A stretch of DNA of 64,000 bases from Sphingorhabdus sp. M41 (lineage in GTDB: Bacteria > Pseudomonadota > Alphaproteobacteria > Sphingomonadales > Sphingomonadaceae): NCBI RefSeq assembly GCF_001586275.1, contig NZ_CP014545.1:248001-312000 (forward strand), in the 5' to 3' direction. The translations under genes and the position numbers were made by a program. Of the stretch, positions 35,535-46,119 are shown one piece after another. Below the pieces are notes generated by a model that did no database searches, had not been told where the DNA came from, and saw nothing but the letters and a program-made list of their open reading frames with translations. Position 1 is the stretch's first letter. Every line of letters begins with the position of its first letter.

Positions 35535-38500
35535 ATGGCAGCCAAGCGCGAACGGAATAAAACGCAATCCAACGCAAGCGTCGACGGCCTCGAAAAAGCA
35601 CTGGTATCAGCTTTTCGCGAGAGCGCATTGCCGGGCGAGAATATCGGTTTTGACGAGAAAGCATGCGAAGAAGCGGCGCGGTTCACCTTGCGATGCGCCC
35701 AGGAACGCGAAGGTAGCGATGCGAAGCTTTCGCTGGAAAGCGTCAGCGGTCATCAGAATCACCGGCATTTGCGTCTCGCGATTGTCAATGATGACATGCC
35801 ATTTCTGGTCGATTCTGTATGCGCGACGATCGCGGGTTTCGGCTTGACCATCGAACGGCTGATCCACCCGGTTGTCGCTGTACGGCGCGATGCCAAAGGC
35901 CATCTTATCGGGTTTGTCGAGCAGGCAACCGGCGGTGAGAAGCGCGAATCCATAATCTATATCGAACTCGAACGGACCGAAGCCCGCATTCGCCGGGAGC
36001 TAGTCAAAACGCTGCGCACGAACCTCAAGGATGTCGCCGCAGCCGTTGCTGACTGGCTGAAATTACAAATCGTGCTGCGTGAAAATGCTGATGCGCTGCC
36101 AGAAGGAGAGGGCGCAACCTTGCTGCGCTGGTTCCTTGATCGCAATCTCACATTGCTGGGCCATGAAATTGTCGATGCCAGCGGTGACCGCACACAAGAG
36201 CTGGGTATCGCCCGGATGCGAGCGCAACCGATATTGTCCGATGAAAGCCGGAGGCGTGCTTTCGAATGGTTCGAAAATGGCGGCAAGGCACCGCTGATCA
36301 TCAAATCAAACCAGCTGTCCACGGTGCATCGGCATGTCCTGATGGACCTGATCATCGTGCCGATACGGAACAAGAACAAGATTAGCGCGCTATCGATCAT
36401 TTCCGGGATGTGGACCAGCGCCGCGCTTGCAGCTGCGCCTGAAAATATCCCGGTGTTGCGCACCCAGCTTACCCGGTTGTTTGACAAATTTGAATTTTCG
36501 GTAGCGGGCCATGCCGGGAAAAGTCTGACCCATGCGCTGACATCCCTGCCGCATGATCTGCTGATCACCTTCGCACAGGATGATCTCGAGAAACTGGCTC
36601 TGATCTCGATGTCCCTGATCGACCGGCCGCGTCCCAAATTGCACAGCGTGATTTCGCCCCTGGCTCGCCATTTATTTGCCTTTGTATGGCTTCCGCGTGA
36701 ACAGCTTTCTACCGAGCGACGGTTGAACGTCGAAAATATGCTGACGCAGGCGACCGGGGCCAAAATATTGAGCTGGTCCAATACGCTTGAAGAAGGCGGT
36801 GTCTCTTCCCTGCGCTATACGCTCGACATGGGGACCAATGGCAGGGTGCCAGACCCTGATTTGCTCGATCAGGAACTGGAGAATATGGTTCGGGGCTGGA
36901 AGCCGGAAGTCGAACGGAACCTGCGGGAAGCCGGGCAGGAAAACCGCGCTGCAGTCCTGGCGCAACGCTATGCCAATTGTTTCCCGGTCACCTATCAGAC
37001 AACTTATGGTGCCCTGGAAGCTGCCAAGGACATCATGCGGCTGTTCCGGCTTGAGCGCGGCGGTCAGCGGTCAACCCGGCTCTACCGGCTCGCCAGTGAT
37101 GCAGATCATTTGCTGCGACTGAAAATTTATCATCTGGGCGGCGCGCTGCCGCTGTCAAATGCGGTACCGACGCTGGAGAATTTCGGTTTTACCGTTCTTG
37201 AATCTGTTCCGACTCCGTTGGAAGATGGCCGACTAGGCTATATTCACGATTTCATGCTTGAACTGCGGTCGGAGGAAAGATGTGAAAATCTGATTGCCCG
37301 GTCCGAAGAGATCGAGGCGGCAATCACCAGCGTGCTGGAAGGAGAGGCGGAAAATGACGCCTTTAACCAGCTGATCATTTCTGCCGGCATCGACGCTCGA
37401 TCGACGGTGTGGATGCGCGCCTGGTTTCGCTACTTGCGCCAGACCGGCCTCAGCTATGGCTTGGTAACTGTCGTCGACGCATTGGCAGAGGCGCCCGACG
37501 TCACCGCGGCATTGATAAAGCTGTTCCGTGTCATGCATGACCCCAATTTCGCAGGCGATCGATCGAAAGGCGCAATCGCGGCGACACATGAGGTGGATGC
37601 CGCTCTGGTCAGCGTCCACGCGATTGACGATGACCGTATCTTGCGCCTGTTCCGGGCGGTAATCGAATCCATATTGCGGACCAACGCTTTCGCTTATCAG
37701 GCCGGTGAAGCACTGGCTTTCAAGATTGAAAGTGCCAAAATTCCGGAACTGCCCGCTCCGGTGCCCTGGCGGGAAATATTTGTCTACAGTCCGCGTGTCG
37801 AAGGCATCCATTTGCGGGCCGGCCCAGTGGCTCGGGGTGGCCTGCGCTGGTCGGACCGGAGGGACGATTTCCGCACCGAAATATTGGGTTTGATGAAAGC
37901 CCAGCGAGTCAAAAATGCGGTTATTGTTCCGACAGGTGCGAAGGGGGGCTTTTTTGCCAAGCAATTGCCCTCGGGTGACGACCGCGATGCGTTCATTGCA
38001 GAAGGCATTGAAGCTTATAAAATATTCATCACCGCGCTTCTGTCCGTCACCGACAATATTGTTAAGGGCAAAGTTGTCCCCCCCGCACAGGTGGAGCGGC
38101 TGGACGAAGATGATCCTTATTTCGTGGTGGCGGCTGACAAGGGAACCGCAAGCTTTTCCGATATTGCCAACCAGATCGCCATCGATCGCGGATTCTGGCT
38201 CGGTGATGCTTTTGCCAGCGGTGGCAGCAATGGCTACGATCACAAGGCGATGGGTATTACCGCGCGAGGCGCCTGGGTTTCGGTGCAGCGGCATTTTGCG
38301 GAATCGGGCGTAGATGTGCAGACTGCGCCGATAAGGGTTGTCGGTGTCGGTGACATGTCGGGTGACGTGTTCGGTAACGGCATGCTGCTGTCGAAAAGCC
38401 TGAAGATCGTGGCCGCCTTTGATCATCGGCATATTTTCATCGACCCTGATCCCGATCCGGCAACAAGCTGGATAGAGCGCAAAAGGCTTTTCGATTTGCC

Positions 38501-40211
38501 GCGTTCCAGCTGGGATGACTATGACAAGAATTTAATATCCAAGGGCGGCGGCGTATTTTCCCGCAGTTCGAAGACTATCAAAATCTCGAAACAGATTGTC
38601 AAATTGCTGGGCCTTCCGGATGATGCCGAGACGACGCCGACAAATTTGATGTCTGCCATATTGGCGTGCAATGCTGACCTGTTGTGGTTTGGCGGGATCG
38701 GTACATATGTGAAGGCCGCGTCGGAGAATCACATCGAGGTTGGTGACCCTGCCAATGACAAGATTCGCCTGGATGCGGAGCAATTGCGCGTGAAGGTGAT
38801 CGGCGAGGGCGCAAATTTGGGGATTACCCAAGCTGCACGGATCGCCTTTGCGGCCAATGGCGGAAGGGTCAACACCGACTTTATCGACAATAGTGCCGGC
38901 GTCGATTGCTCCGATAATGAAGTCAATATCAAGATCGCGCTCAATCCGGAACTGGCCAGCGGTACTTTACAGCCCGACATGCGCAATAGCCTGCTGGAAT
39001 CCATGACCGATGACGTTGGCGCGCTGGTGCTGGAAGACAACCGGCTGCAGGCCTTGGGTCTGTCCATCGCCGAAATGGGGGGGGCGAAATCGCTGCCTTC
39101 TTACATTCGCCTGATTGAGCAGTTTGAGGAAAAAGGCCAATTGAACCGGGCCGTGGAAGGACTGGCGAGCAATGAGGACCTGATCCGCAGGGGCCAGGAA
39201 AATCGAGGACTATACAGGCCCGAACTGGCCGTGCTGATCTCTACCGCCAAGCTGGTGCTGCAGGATGCCATTGAAAATAGTGATCTGGGTGATGATCCCG
39301 GACTGAACAGCGAGTTGCTCCAGGCCTTCCCGGCCGCGATGCAGGAAGGGCATGAAGCGGCCATACTCAACCATCAATTGCGTCGAGAGATTATTGCCAC
39401 CAAGCTGGCAAACCGGATGATCAACCGGCTTGGTCTGATCGATCCGTTTGAATTGGCCGAAGAAGAAGGCTGTGCATTAGGAGAAGTGGCGCGCGCCTTT
39501 GTCATGGCCGAGCGCCTGTTCCACGCAGACCGACTATGGCACGCGCTGGAAACAGCCGACATTGCGGAAGATATCAGGATCATTCTCTTTGATCGCCTCG
39601 CTTATGTTTTGCGATCGCACATGGCAGATCTGATGCGGATCGGAGTCTCGGATGACCGGATTGACGATACCGTCAATATGCTGGCGCCGGGCGTGACCCT
39701 GCTCAACGAAAATGTCGAAAATCTGATTACCGCCGAAGGGCGCCTGCAGGCAACCAAGCAGATGAAAGCTCTGGTCGAGGCTGGAGCCACGCCGGAAATT
39801 GCGAACAAGATCGCCAATATATACAAGAATGATGGGGCGGCGGGCATTGCCTTTCTCGCCCACAGCCGGGGGATTGATGCTCTGGATGTTGCGGCTGCCT
39901 TTACCAAGCTGGGCAGCCAGCTTGGTCTCGACTGGGCACAAATAACGGCGACCCGAATCAATCCATCCGATCCCTGGGACCGCCTGCTTGTTACAGGCCT
40001 GGCGCGTGATTTTCAGCAGATGCGTCTCGATTTCCTGCGCCGGACCCGGGGCAAGGATATGCAGCAATTTGTAGAAAGCTGGGGCGAACGCAATATCGAC
40101 CGCGTAGCTCAGTTCAGAAAAATCATGGACCGGGCGCAGCAAACACCCACACCGTCGATTGCCATGCTGGCGCAAATCGCAGGGCAGGCGCGGCTATTGC
40201 TCTCGCGTTAA
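35535..40211 (+). CDS. gdhB: NAD-specific glutamate dehydrogenase, large (GDH-1500/180 kDa) type
   Basis: A 1558-residue catabolic glutamate dehydrogenase (glutamate + NAD+ to 2-oxoglutarate + NH3 + NADH). The long N-terminal part (about 1-700) holds ACT-like regulatory segments. The catalytic domain follows, with RVEGIHLRAGPVARGGLRWS, the Lys-bearing VPTGAKGGFFAKQLP, ADKGTASFSDIANQIA and the nucleotide-binding GVGDMSGDVFGNGML. A helical C-terminal region completes it. The ATG at 35535 with GGGGGA upstream is preferred over a TTG at 35505. The stop forms a TTAA shared with the stop of the convergent DUF445 gene. The gene name follows usage for this large class. Confidence 0.93.
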   Translation: MAAKRERNKTQSNASVDGLEKALVSAFRESALPGENIGFDEKACEEAARFTLRCAQEREGSDAKLSLESVSGHQNHRHLRLAIVNDDMPFLVDSVCATIAGFGLTIERLIHPVVAVRRDAKGHLIGFVEQATGGEKRESIIYIELERTEARIRRELVKTLRTNLKDVAAAVADWLKLQIVLRENADALPEGEGATLLRWFLDRNLTLLGHEIVDASGDRTQELGIARMRAQPILSDESRRRAFEWFENGGKAPLIIKSNQLSTVHRHVLMDLIIVPIRNKNKISALSIISGMWTSAALAAAPENIPVLRTQLTRLFDKFEFSVAGHAGKSLTHALTSLPHDLLITFAQDDLEKLALISMSLIDRPRPKLHSVISPLARHLFAFVWLPREQLSTERRLNVENMLTQATGAKILSWSNTLEEGGVSSLRYTLDMGTNGRVPDPDLLDQELENMVRGWKPEVERNLREAGQENRAAVLAQRYANCFPVTYQTTYGALEAAKDIMRLFRLERGGQRSTRLYRLASDADHLLRLKIYHLGGALPLSNAVPTLENFGFTVLESVPTPLEDGRLGYIHDFMLELRSEERCENLIARSEEIEAAITSVLEGEAENDAFNQLIISAGIDARSTVWMRAWFRYLRQTGLSYGLVTVVDALAEAPDVTAALIKLFRVMHDPNFAGDRSKGAIAATHEVDAALVSVHAIDDDRILRLFRAVIESILRTNAFAYQAGEALAFKIESAKIPELPAPVPWREIFVYSPRVEGIHLRAGPVARGGLRWSDRRDDFRTEILGLMKAQRVKNAVIVPTGAKGGFFAKQLPSGDDRDAFIAEGIEAYKIFITALLSVTDNIVKGKVVPPAQVERLDEDDPYFVVAADKGTASFSDIANQIAIDRGFWLGDAFASGGSNGYDHKAMGITARGAWVSVQRHFAESGVDVQTAPIRVVGVGDMSGDVFGNGMLLSKSLKIVAAFDHRHIFIDPDPDPATSWIERKRLFDLPRSSWDDYDKNLISKGGGVFSRSSKTIKISKQIVKLLGLPDDAETTPTNLMSAILACNADLLWFGGIGTYVKAASENHIEVGDPANDKIRLDAEQLRVKVIGEGANLGITQAARIAFAANGGRVNTDFIDNSAGVDCSDNEVNIKIALNPELASGTLQPDMRNSLLESMTDDVGALVLEDNRLQALGLSIAEMGGAKSLPSYIRLIEQFEEKGQLNRAVEGLASNEDLIRRGQENRGLYRPELAVLISTAKLVLQDAIENSDLGDDPGLNSELLQAFPAAMQEGHEAAILNHQLRREIIATKLANRMINRLGLIDPFELAEEEGCALGEVARAFVMAERLFHADRLWHALETADIAEDIRIILFDRLAYVLRSHMADLMRIGVSDDRIDDTVNMLAPGVTLLNENVENLITAEGRLQATKQMKALVEAGATPEIANKIANIYKNDGAAGIAFLAHSRGIDALDVAAAFTKLGSQLGLDWAQITATRINPSDPWDRLLVTGLARDFQQMRLDFLRRTRGKDMQQFVESWGERNIDRVAQFRKIMDRAQQTPTPSIAMLAQIAGQARLLLSR

Positions 40212-41491
40212 ATCCAGAGACCCAGTGTATGAAGGGACAAGCCGACCAGCCCGCCGACAAGGGTACCGTTCACCCGAATGAACTGTAAGTCGCGACCCAC
40301 GGCATTTTCCACCCGGTCGGTGATGGTCTGGGCGTCCCAGCCGCGGATCGTCTCAGACACAAGTTTGACAATATTGTCGCCATAGCTGGCGACCACGCCA
40401 ATGACTGCGCGCCTGCCGAACCGGTTGATCTGGAGATTGAGCTGCTTGTCCTGCTGCAGACTGTTACCCAGCTGGATCAGGGCGTCGCCAAATTGGCCAG
40501 CCAGCGCTGCATCAGGGTCGCGGGCCGCTCGGAGCAGCGCTTCCCGACCTTGCTCCCAAATGCCGTCAAGCCAGGAAGCGATGGCGGGATTTTCGATCAT
40601 CTCGAGTTTCCACTCGTTCACTTTTTGGCGAAGCTCTGGATCATGCTGTAATTCGCCGGCGAGTTGCACGAGGCTCTCTTCGGTTTTGGCGCGGACCGGA
40701 TGATGCGGGTCGGCGGCCATGTCAGCGAGCAGTTTGTAAAGGCCGTCGAGTACTTCATTCGCGACTCGGTCATCAAGACCAGTCCAGCGCATCACCGCAT
40801 TGGCACGGTCAGTAACAATGTTGCGAATCACCGGTTCATTGCTGTCCAGCGTCCGATAGGCCCAGCGGATGGTGGAATCGATCAGTGGACCATGCCGTTT
40901 TTCAGCCATGACCGCAGCCAATATCTGTCCCATAGGTGTCGCGATGTCGAGGCCGACTGCCTGCGTCTTCACCGCACCTTTGAACATGGTTCCGAGGCGA
41001 TCCTTGTCGAGTGATGCAATGGCGTCGCCCAGCAGTCGCGAGGCGCCGAATTTGAGTCTTCCTTCACCGCCGCTGGGTGATTTCAAAAAGCGTCCAATTC
41101 CGCTGGCCAGATCGACATTTCGCATGCGTTGGGCGACCAGACGCGAGATCAGGAAATTGTCCTTGAGAAAATTGGCCAGCGTGTCGCCGATCCGGTCCTT
41201 GTTCCGCGGAATGATCGCGGTATGGGGTATCGGCAGTCCCATGGGATGACGGAACAGGGCGGTAACGGCAAACCAGTCTGCCAGTCCGCCAACCATCGCT
41301 GCCTCAGCGAAAGCGCGGACAAAGCCTAGCGCCGGGTGAACCGCTTCATAGCTTTTCGAAGCAAAATAGATGACGGCCATGACCACCAGCATGCCGGTGG
41401 CGATAATTTTCATATCCCGGCCGGCATTATTGGCTTTCGTAGCAGAAGTTGATCCGTCGCCGCTGCCTGTTTGAGAAGAAATTGGCTTCAC
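40208..41491 (-). CDS. DUF445 family membrane protein
   Basis: A 427-residue protein with an N-terminal helix (MLVVMAVIYFASKSYE), a second near FAEAAMVGGLADWFAVTALF, a long helical middle, and a C-terminal hydrophobic end (NGTLVGGLVGLSLHTLGLWI). The GGLADWFAVTALFRHPMGLPIPHTAIIP segment is the signature of DUF445 (YjiN-like) proteins, whose function is unknown. The start overlaps the RND transporter stop as ATGA, so it is the third gene of the efflux operon. Whether it serves the pump is not known. Confidence 0.88.
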   Translation of the reverse strand: MKPISSQTGSGDGSTSATKANNAGRDMKIIATGMLVVMAVIYFASKSYEAVHPALGFVRAFAEAAMVGGLADWFAVTALFRHPMGLPIPHTAIIPRNKDRIGDTLANFLKDNFLISRLVAQRMRNVDLASGIGRFLKSPSGGEGRLKFGASRLLGDAIASLDKDRLGTMFKGAVKTQAVGLDIATPMGQILAAVMAEKRHGPLIDSTIRWAYRTLDSNEPVIRNIVTDRANAVMRWTGLDDRVANEVLDGLYKLLADMAADPHHPVRAKTEESLVQLAGELQHDPELRQKVNEWKLEMIENPAIASWLDGIWEQGREALLRAARDPDAALAGQFGDALIQLGNSLQQDKQLNLQINRFGRRAVIGVVASYGDNIVKLVSETIRGWDAQTITDRVENAVGRDLQFIRVNGTLVGGLVGLSLHTLGLWI

Positions 41492-44400
41492 TCGGCGGGC
41501 TGAACCTCTGCGTCAGGATTGTCGTGCCGATCATCGCCGGGTTCGTACGTCAGCATTTTCCTGCGCAACCACGGTCCGGCCCGTCGCTCGAAACCGTCCG
41601 CCAGACTGAAGCCTGCGGGAACAATGACCAGGGTCAACAAGGTCGACACAATCAGGCCACCGATCACCACGATGCCCATCGGCGCGCGCCAAGCACCATC
41701 GCCTGACAGGGAAAGAGCGGTCGGCACCATACCCGCGGTCATGGCTACGGTGGTCATCACAATCGGCTGCGCACGCTTGTGTCCCGCATCCATGATCGCC
41801 TCGAACTTCGGCACGCCCTTCTGCATTTCCTCGATTGCGAAATCGATCAGCAAAATGGAGTTCTTACTGACAATTCCGAGCAGCATGAGAACGCCGATCA
41901 GTACCGGCATGGATACGGATGTGCCGGTAGCCCAGACCAGCAACATGCCGCCGAGCGGTGCCAGCGCGAGTGATCCCATGTTGACCAGCGGCGACATCAG
42001 CCGCTTGTAGAGCAGGACGAGCGTCGCGAACACCAGCAATATGCCGGCAATCAGAGCGATGATAAAATTGACCGCCAGTTCTGCCTGCCACTCGTCTTCG
42101 CCAAAGGCTTCATTAGACACGCCGGTTGGCAGGTTTTTCATGATCGGCAGTTCGAATATTTTGCCCATCGCCTCACCCTTGATCACATCTGGGGCCAGGT
42201 CGGCACCGACAAAAGTCCGGCGATTCTGGTTATAGCGCTGGATTGATGTGGGCCCCGAGCCGAAACTAACCGAAGCCACACGGCTGAGTGGCACGGTGCC
42301 GCCACTGGCAATCGGGATTGGCAGGTTTTGGATAGTGTTCAGATCAGTTCGCGATTCGAGCGGCAGCATGACGCGAATCGGAATCTGCCGATCCGACAGG
42401 GAAAATTTTGCCGCATTCTGATCGATTTCGCCCAATGTCGCGATCCGGATCGTCTGGCTGAGCGACGCTGTGGTCACGCCCAACTGGGATGCCAGATCCA
42501 TATAAGGGGTAATGATGATTTCTGGCCGGCTGAGATCCGCTGCGACACGTGGTGCCCGCACCAGATTGATGTCTTTCATCTGCTCCACCAACTCGGCCGC
42601 CGTTGCATCAAGCAGGTTCGGGTCAGACCCGGTCAGCATGATGGAAATGTCGCGTCCCGTTCCACCACCGCCGCTTTGCGACTGAAAGGAAATCCGGGCA
42701 TCGGGAATTTTCTGAAGCTCTGGCGCTAGGTCGCGTTCGAACTCGATCGATGTTTTCTTGCGATCTTCCTTCAAGCTGACGAAAACCGTTGCGTTCGTTT
42801 CGCGAACGCGTGTGAGAGCGCGATCGACTTCGGGCTGCGCATACATCAGCTCTGAAACCCGATCGGCGATTTTTTCGGTCTGTTCGAGCGTCGTACCGGG
42901 CACAACCTCGATCTGGACGCGGCTGTTATCTTCGTTGGTTTTCGGCTGAAATTCTGCGGGCGTGATCGCAAATAATATGACCGTCAAACCAAAGGCGACG
43001 ATACCTGTACCCATCATCCACATGCGGTGATCATGGCCGCGCGCCCGGAAACGACCGGACCTATAGGCATACCAAAGAGCAAAACGGCCGCCAATGATAC
43101 TCACCACGCGGTTGATTGCTTTGACCAGCAGAAGCGTAGCGAAGAAGCCAACCGCAACGCCGCAGATCAGGCTCAATATCGCTCGCAAAAAGTCGCTTGG
43201 CATCAAACTCGTCAGCATACCGTAGATCGAGACGCCTATCGCGCCTGATATTCCGGCGAAGACTGCAAAAATCAGTGCGAACAGAACAAAGCCTATCACA
43301 TATTGCCACCACGCAGCTTTGGCTGGGACAAGTGTCTGCCGGATGCGATCGGCCTCTGAACGGTCCAATACCCACTGCAGCAACTGCATATATCGGTCCA
43401 TCCAGACCCCTCCGCCATGCTCGGCCTGGCCTTTGGCCTTGAGGAAATAGGCCGCAATCATGGGCGTTATCATGCGGGCGACAGCGAGGCTCATCAGCAC
43501 CGATATCACTACGGTGATGCCGAAATTCTTGAAAAACTGACCGGATATGCCGGGCATCAGGCCAACCGGCAGGAATACGGCGACGATACAGAATGAGGTA
43601 GCCACAACCGCGAGGCCAATTTCATCGGCCGCATCGATGGAAGCCTGGTAGGCGGATTTCCCCATGCGCATGTGGCGCACGATATTCTCGATCTCGACAA
43701 TGGCATCGTCGACCAGCACCCCTGCAACCAGACCCAGCGCCAGCAGTGAAAGAAAATTGAGATTGAAACCGAGCAGATCCATGAACCAGAAGGTCGGTAT
43801 CGCCGACAAAGGTATCGCGATGGCCGAGATGACCGTTGCTCGCCAGTCGCGCAAGAAGATGAAGACCACGACAACCGCCAATATGGCGCCTTCGATCATG
43901 GCCAGCATCGAGCTTTTATATTGCGATTTGGTGTAGGTAACGCTGTTGAAAAGCGGAATGAACTCGATTCCCGGCACTTCCGTTTTGATTTTGTCCATGA
44001 CCTCTATCGCATTGTCATAGACGGTAACATCGGACGCGCCACGCGCGCGCGACATCGAGAAATTGACAACCTCGACGCCCTTGACCTTGCTGATGGAACT
44101 GCGCTCGCCAAATGAATCGTTCACCTCTGCGACATCGCTCAACTTGATCGTCTGGCCATTGCCCAGGGATATTTGTGTCTGTGACAGATCATACGCATCG
44201 TCAGCATTGCCCAAGACCCGGACCGACTGTCGCGTGCCGCCCACTTCTGCCCGTCCGCCGGCAGCATTGATGTTGATCTGGCGCAATGCGGCGTTCACCT
44301 GACTTGCTGTAACACCCAGTGCCTGCATCCGTTCGGGACGCAGAATGACCCTGATTTCCCTGTCGACGCCACCAAACCGGTCAACCTCCGCCATACCATC

Positions 44401-44913
44401 GACGGACAGCAGCCGCTTGGCGACGGTGTCATCGACGAACCAGCTAAGCTGTTCGACGGTCATGTCATCGGCTTTGACAGCAAAAAACGCGATCGGGCCA
44501 CCCACTGCGTCGACCTTTGCGACTTGCGGTTCCAAAATACCTTCTGGCAAGGATCCGCGAACCTGATCGACCGCATTTTTCACTTCGTTGACGCTGTTGT
44601 TTACGTCCGCGCCAATTTCAAATTCTACAAATGTCCGGCTGCTGCCTTCGCTTGCCGTTGAGCTGATATTCTTGACGCCGCTGATCGAACGCACTGCTGC
44701 TTCCACCCGCTGGGTAATCTGGCTTTCGATCTCCGTCGGCGCAGCGCCCGGCTGGGCGATCTGCACAGAAACAGCCGGAAACTCGACCTCCGGGTTGTTT
44801 ACGACATCCATGCGGTTGAAGCTTAGCAGACCCGCAAAAAGCAGGCCGGCGAAGAGTACCAAGGGGGCGACTGGATTGCGCGTGCTCCAGGCGGAAATAT
44901 TGCGAAGGTTCAT
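41488..44913 (-). CDS. RND efflux permease with an extra membrane insertion
   Basis: A 1141-residue inner-membrane RND pump subunit of the multidrug (HAE1/AcrB-related) class. Proton-relay aspartates D402 and D403 are in GVLVDDAIVEIENI, and the second-half motif GVLMLLGIVSKNSILLIDFA is present. Between the Ialpha helix (YMQLLQWVLDRS) and TM7 (MWMMGTGIVAFG) there are about 112 additional residues (about 519-630) with two or three hydrophobic segments not found in AcrB, explaining the extra length. The periplasmic adaptor gene lies upstream, and no outer-membrane channel gene follows. Confidence 0.93.
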   Translation of the reverse strand: MNLRNISAWSTRNPVAPLVLFAGLLFAGLLSFNRMDVVNNPEVEFPAVSVQIAQPGAAPTEIESQITQRVEAAVRSISGVKNISSTASEGSSRTFVEFEIGADVNNSVNEVKNAVDQVRGSLPEGILEPQVAKVDAVGGPIAFFAVKADDMTVEQLSWFVDDTVAKRLLSVDGMAEVDRFGGVDREIRVILRPERMQALGVTASQVNAALRQININAAGGRAEVGGTRQSVRVLGNADDAYDLSQTQISLGNGQTIKLSDVAEVNDSFGERSSISKVKGVEVVNFSMSRARGASDVTVYDNAIEVMDKIKTEVPGIEFIPLFNSVTYTKSQYKSSMLAMIEGAILAVVVVFIFLRDWRATVISAIAIPLSAIPTFWFMDLLGFNLNFLSLLALGLVAGVLVDDAIVEIENIVRHMRMGKSAYQASIDAADEIGLAVVATSFCIVAVFLPVGLMPGISGQFFKNFGITVVISVLMSLAVARMITPMIAAYFLKAKGQAEHGGGVWMDRYMQLLQWVLDRSEADRIRQTLVPAKAAWWQYVIGFVLFALIFAVFAGISGAIGVSIYGMLTSLMPSDFLRAILSLICGVAVGFFATLLLVKAINRVVSIIGGRFALWYAYRSGRFRARGHDHRMWMMGTGIVAFGLTVILFAITPAEFQPKTNEDNSRVQIEVVPGTTLEQTEKIADRVSELMYAQPEVDRALTRVRETNATVFVSLKEDRKKTSIEFERDLAPELQKIPDARISFQSQSGGGGTGRDISIMLTGSDPNLLDATAAELVEQMKDINLVRAPRVAADLSRPEIIITPYMDLASQLGVTTASLSQTIRIATLGEIDQNAAKFSLSDRQIPIRVMLPLESRTDLNTIQNLPIPIASGGTVPLSRVASVSFGSGPTSIQRYNQNRRTFVGADLAPDVIKGEAMGKIFELPIMKNLPTGVSNEAFGEDEWQAELAVNFIIALIAGILLVFATLVLLYKRLMSPLVNMGSLALAPLGGMLLVWATGTSVSMPVLIGVLMLLGIVSKNSILLIDFAIEEMQKGVPKFEAIMDAGHKRAQPIVMTTVAMTAGMVPTALSLSGDGAWRAPMGIVVIGGLIVSTLLTLVIVPAGFSLADGFERRAGPWLRRKMLTYEPGDDRHDNPDAEVQPAE

Positions 44914-44940
44914 CGATCAGGCCTCAAATTGGCGCACAAT

Positions 44941-46119
44941 TCACGTGCCGCTGGCTTTCTTTTGGACTTTCGGCTGAACGGTTTCGCCGGGGCTCAGGAA
45001 GCCGCCTGCCCGGAGCACCACCTTCTCGTTTCCGGTCAAGCCGGAAGTGATGGAAAGTCCTGCTGCCGATACTGCACCGATGACAACGTCGCGCCGCACT
45101 GCCTTGTTGTCCGGTCCGACAATATAGACAAAGCTGCCCTTGCTGTCATTTTGCAGCGCCGATTCGGGCAAAATTGCGACCTCGGAAGTTCCGCTCTGTA
45201 TGCGTGCACTGGCGAAACCACCGGGTCGCAGGGCACTATCATAGCCCAGAGAAATTCTGGCGATGCCCTGACGGGATTGCGGATCGATCATCGGGGAAAT
45301 CTGCCAGACATGTCCAGTCAGGACCTTGTCGGTGCCGACCGGGGTGACTTGCGTGGAAATGCCCACCGAAATATTGGCCAGATCACTTTCGCCCAGTTGC
45401 GCCTGCAATTCCATTTCGCCGTCTTGTGCCAGCAAGAATAATGTGCCGCTTCCTTGGGTTACCGTTTGTCCCGGTTCGACATTCCGTTCCAGAACAAAGC
45501 CAGATTTGGGAGCCACGACGTTCAATCGACTGTTGCGCGCACGGGTTTCGTTCAACTGGGCCTGCGACAGCCGCAAGCGGGCGGCAGCGGAATCGCGGGT
45601 TGCGGTCAACCGGTCCATATCAGCCTTGGAAATAAACCCCCGGTCCACCAGCTTTGCCGCACGATCCAGATTGGACTGCGCCAGATTGAGATCCGCGCGA
45701 GAAACGCCGACCGAAGCCTCAAGGCCAGCGGCTTGCTGGGACTGAACGGACCGATCGATGCTGGCCATGATCTGACCCTGTTTGACCCAGTCGCCAGCGT
45801 CGACAAAGACACTGGTTACCCGTCCGCCTTCACCCACGACACTGACCGGAATCTCTCGCCGTGCTGCAAGCGTTCCGGTCGCATTGATCGTTCTTGTAAC
45901 CTGCTGTTTCCCGGGGGACATGACGGTAACCGTTGGGGCCTGGCTTGCAGAGTCATCTTCGACCGCACCGCCCGCAAAATAGTGATAGCCCATATATGCT
46001 AGCAGAAGCGCCACGACGACAACGCCAGCGATAATCAGCCGCCTACGGTTGGTAGCGCGTGCTTCGGTATCGTCCAGAATCGCGATATCTTCGCTGGGGA
46101 TGGTGGATTCATAATTCAT
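44941..46119 (-). CDS. RND efflux periplasmic adaptor subunit
   Basis: A 392-residue membrane-fusion protein. One membrane helix (about 23-45) is followed by the lipoyl halves, around EIPVSVVGEGGRVTSVFVDAG and NVVAPKSGFVLERNVEPGQ. A coiled hairpin (about 115-185) and beta-barrel and membrane-proximal domains complete it. It would bridge the permease downstream (27 bases) and a TolC-type channel encoded elsewhere. I chose the internal ATG at 46119 (MNYESTIPSED) over an earlier in-frame start, since the extension is not adaptor-like. About 250 bases upstream contain no other gene except the terminator of the small gene at 46371. Confidence 0.92.
   Translation of the reverse strand: MNYESTIPSEDIAILDDTEARATNRRRLIIAGVVVVALLLAYMGYHYFAGGAVEDDSASQAPTVTVMSPGKQQVTRTINATGTLAARREIPVSVVGEGGRVTSVFVDAGDWVKQGQIMASIDRSVQSQQAAGLEASVGVSRADLNLAQSNLDRAAKLVDRGFISKADMDRLTATRDSAAARLRLSQAQLNETRARNSRLNVVAPKSGFVLERNVEPGQTVTQGSGTLFLLAQDGEMELQAQLGESDLANISVGISTQVTPVGTDKVLTGHVWQISPMIDPQSRQGIARISLGYDSALRPGGFASARIQSGTSEVAILPESALQNDSKGSFVYIVGPDNKAVRRDVVIGAVSAAGLSITSGLTGNEKVVLRAGGFLSPGETVQPKVQKKASGT

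Noticed and set aside
37233-38432. Minus-strand open frame of 399 codons opposite NAD-GDH
   Set aside because: Lies inside the catalytic half of GDH on the other strand and has no family features.
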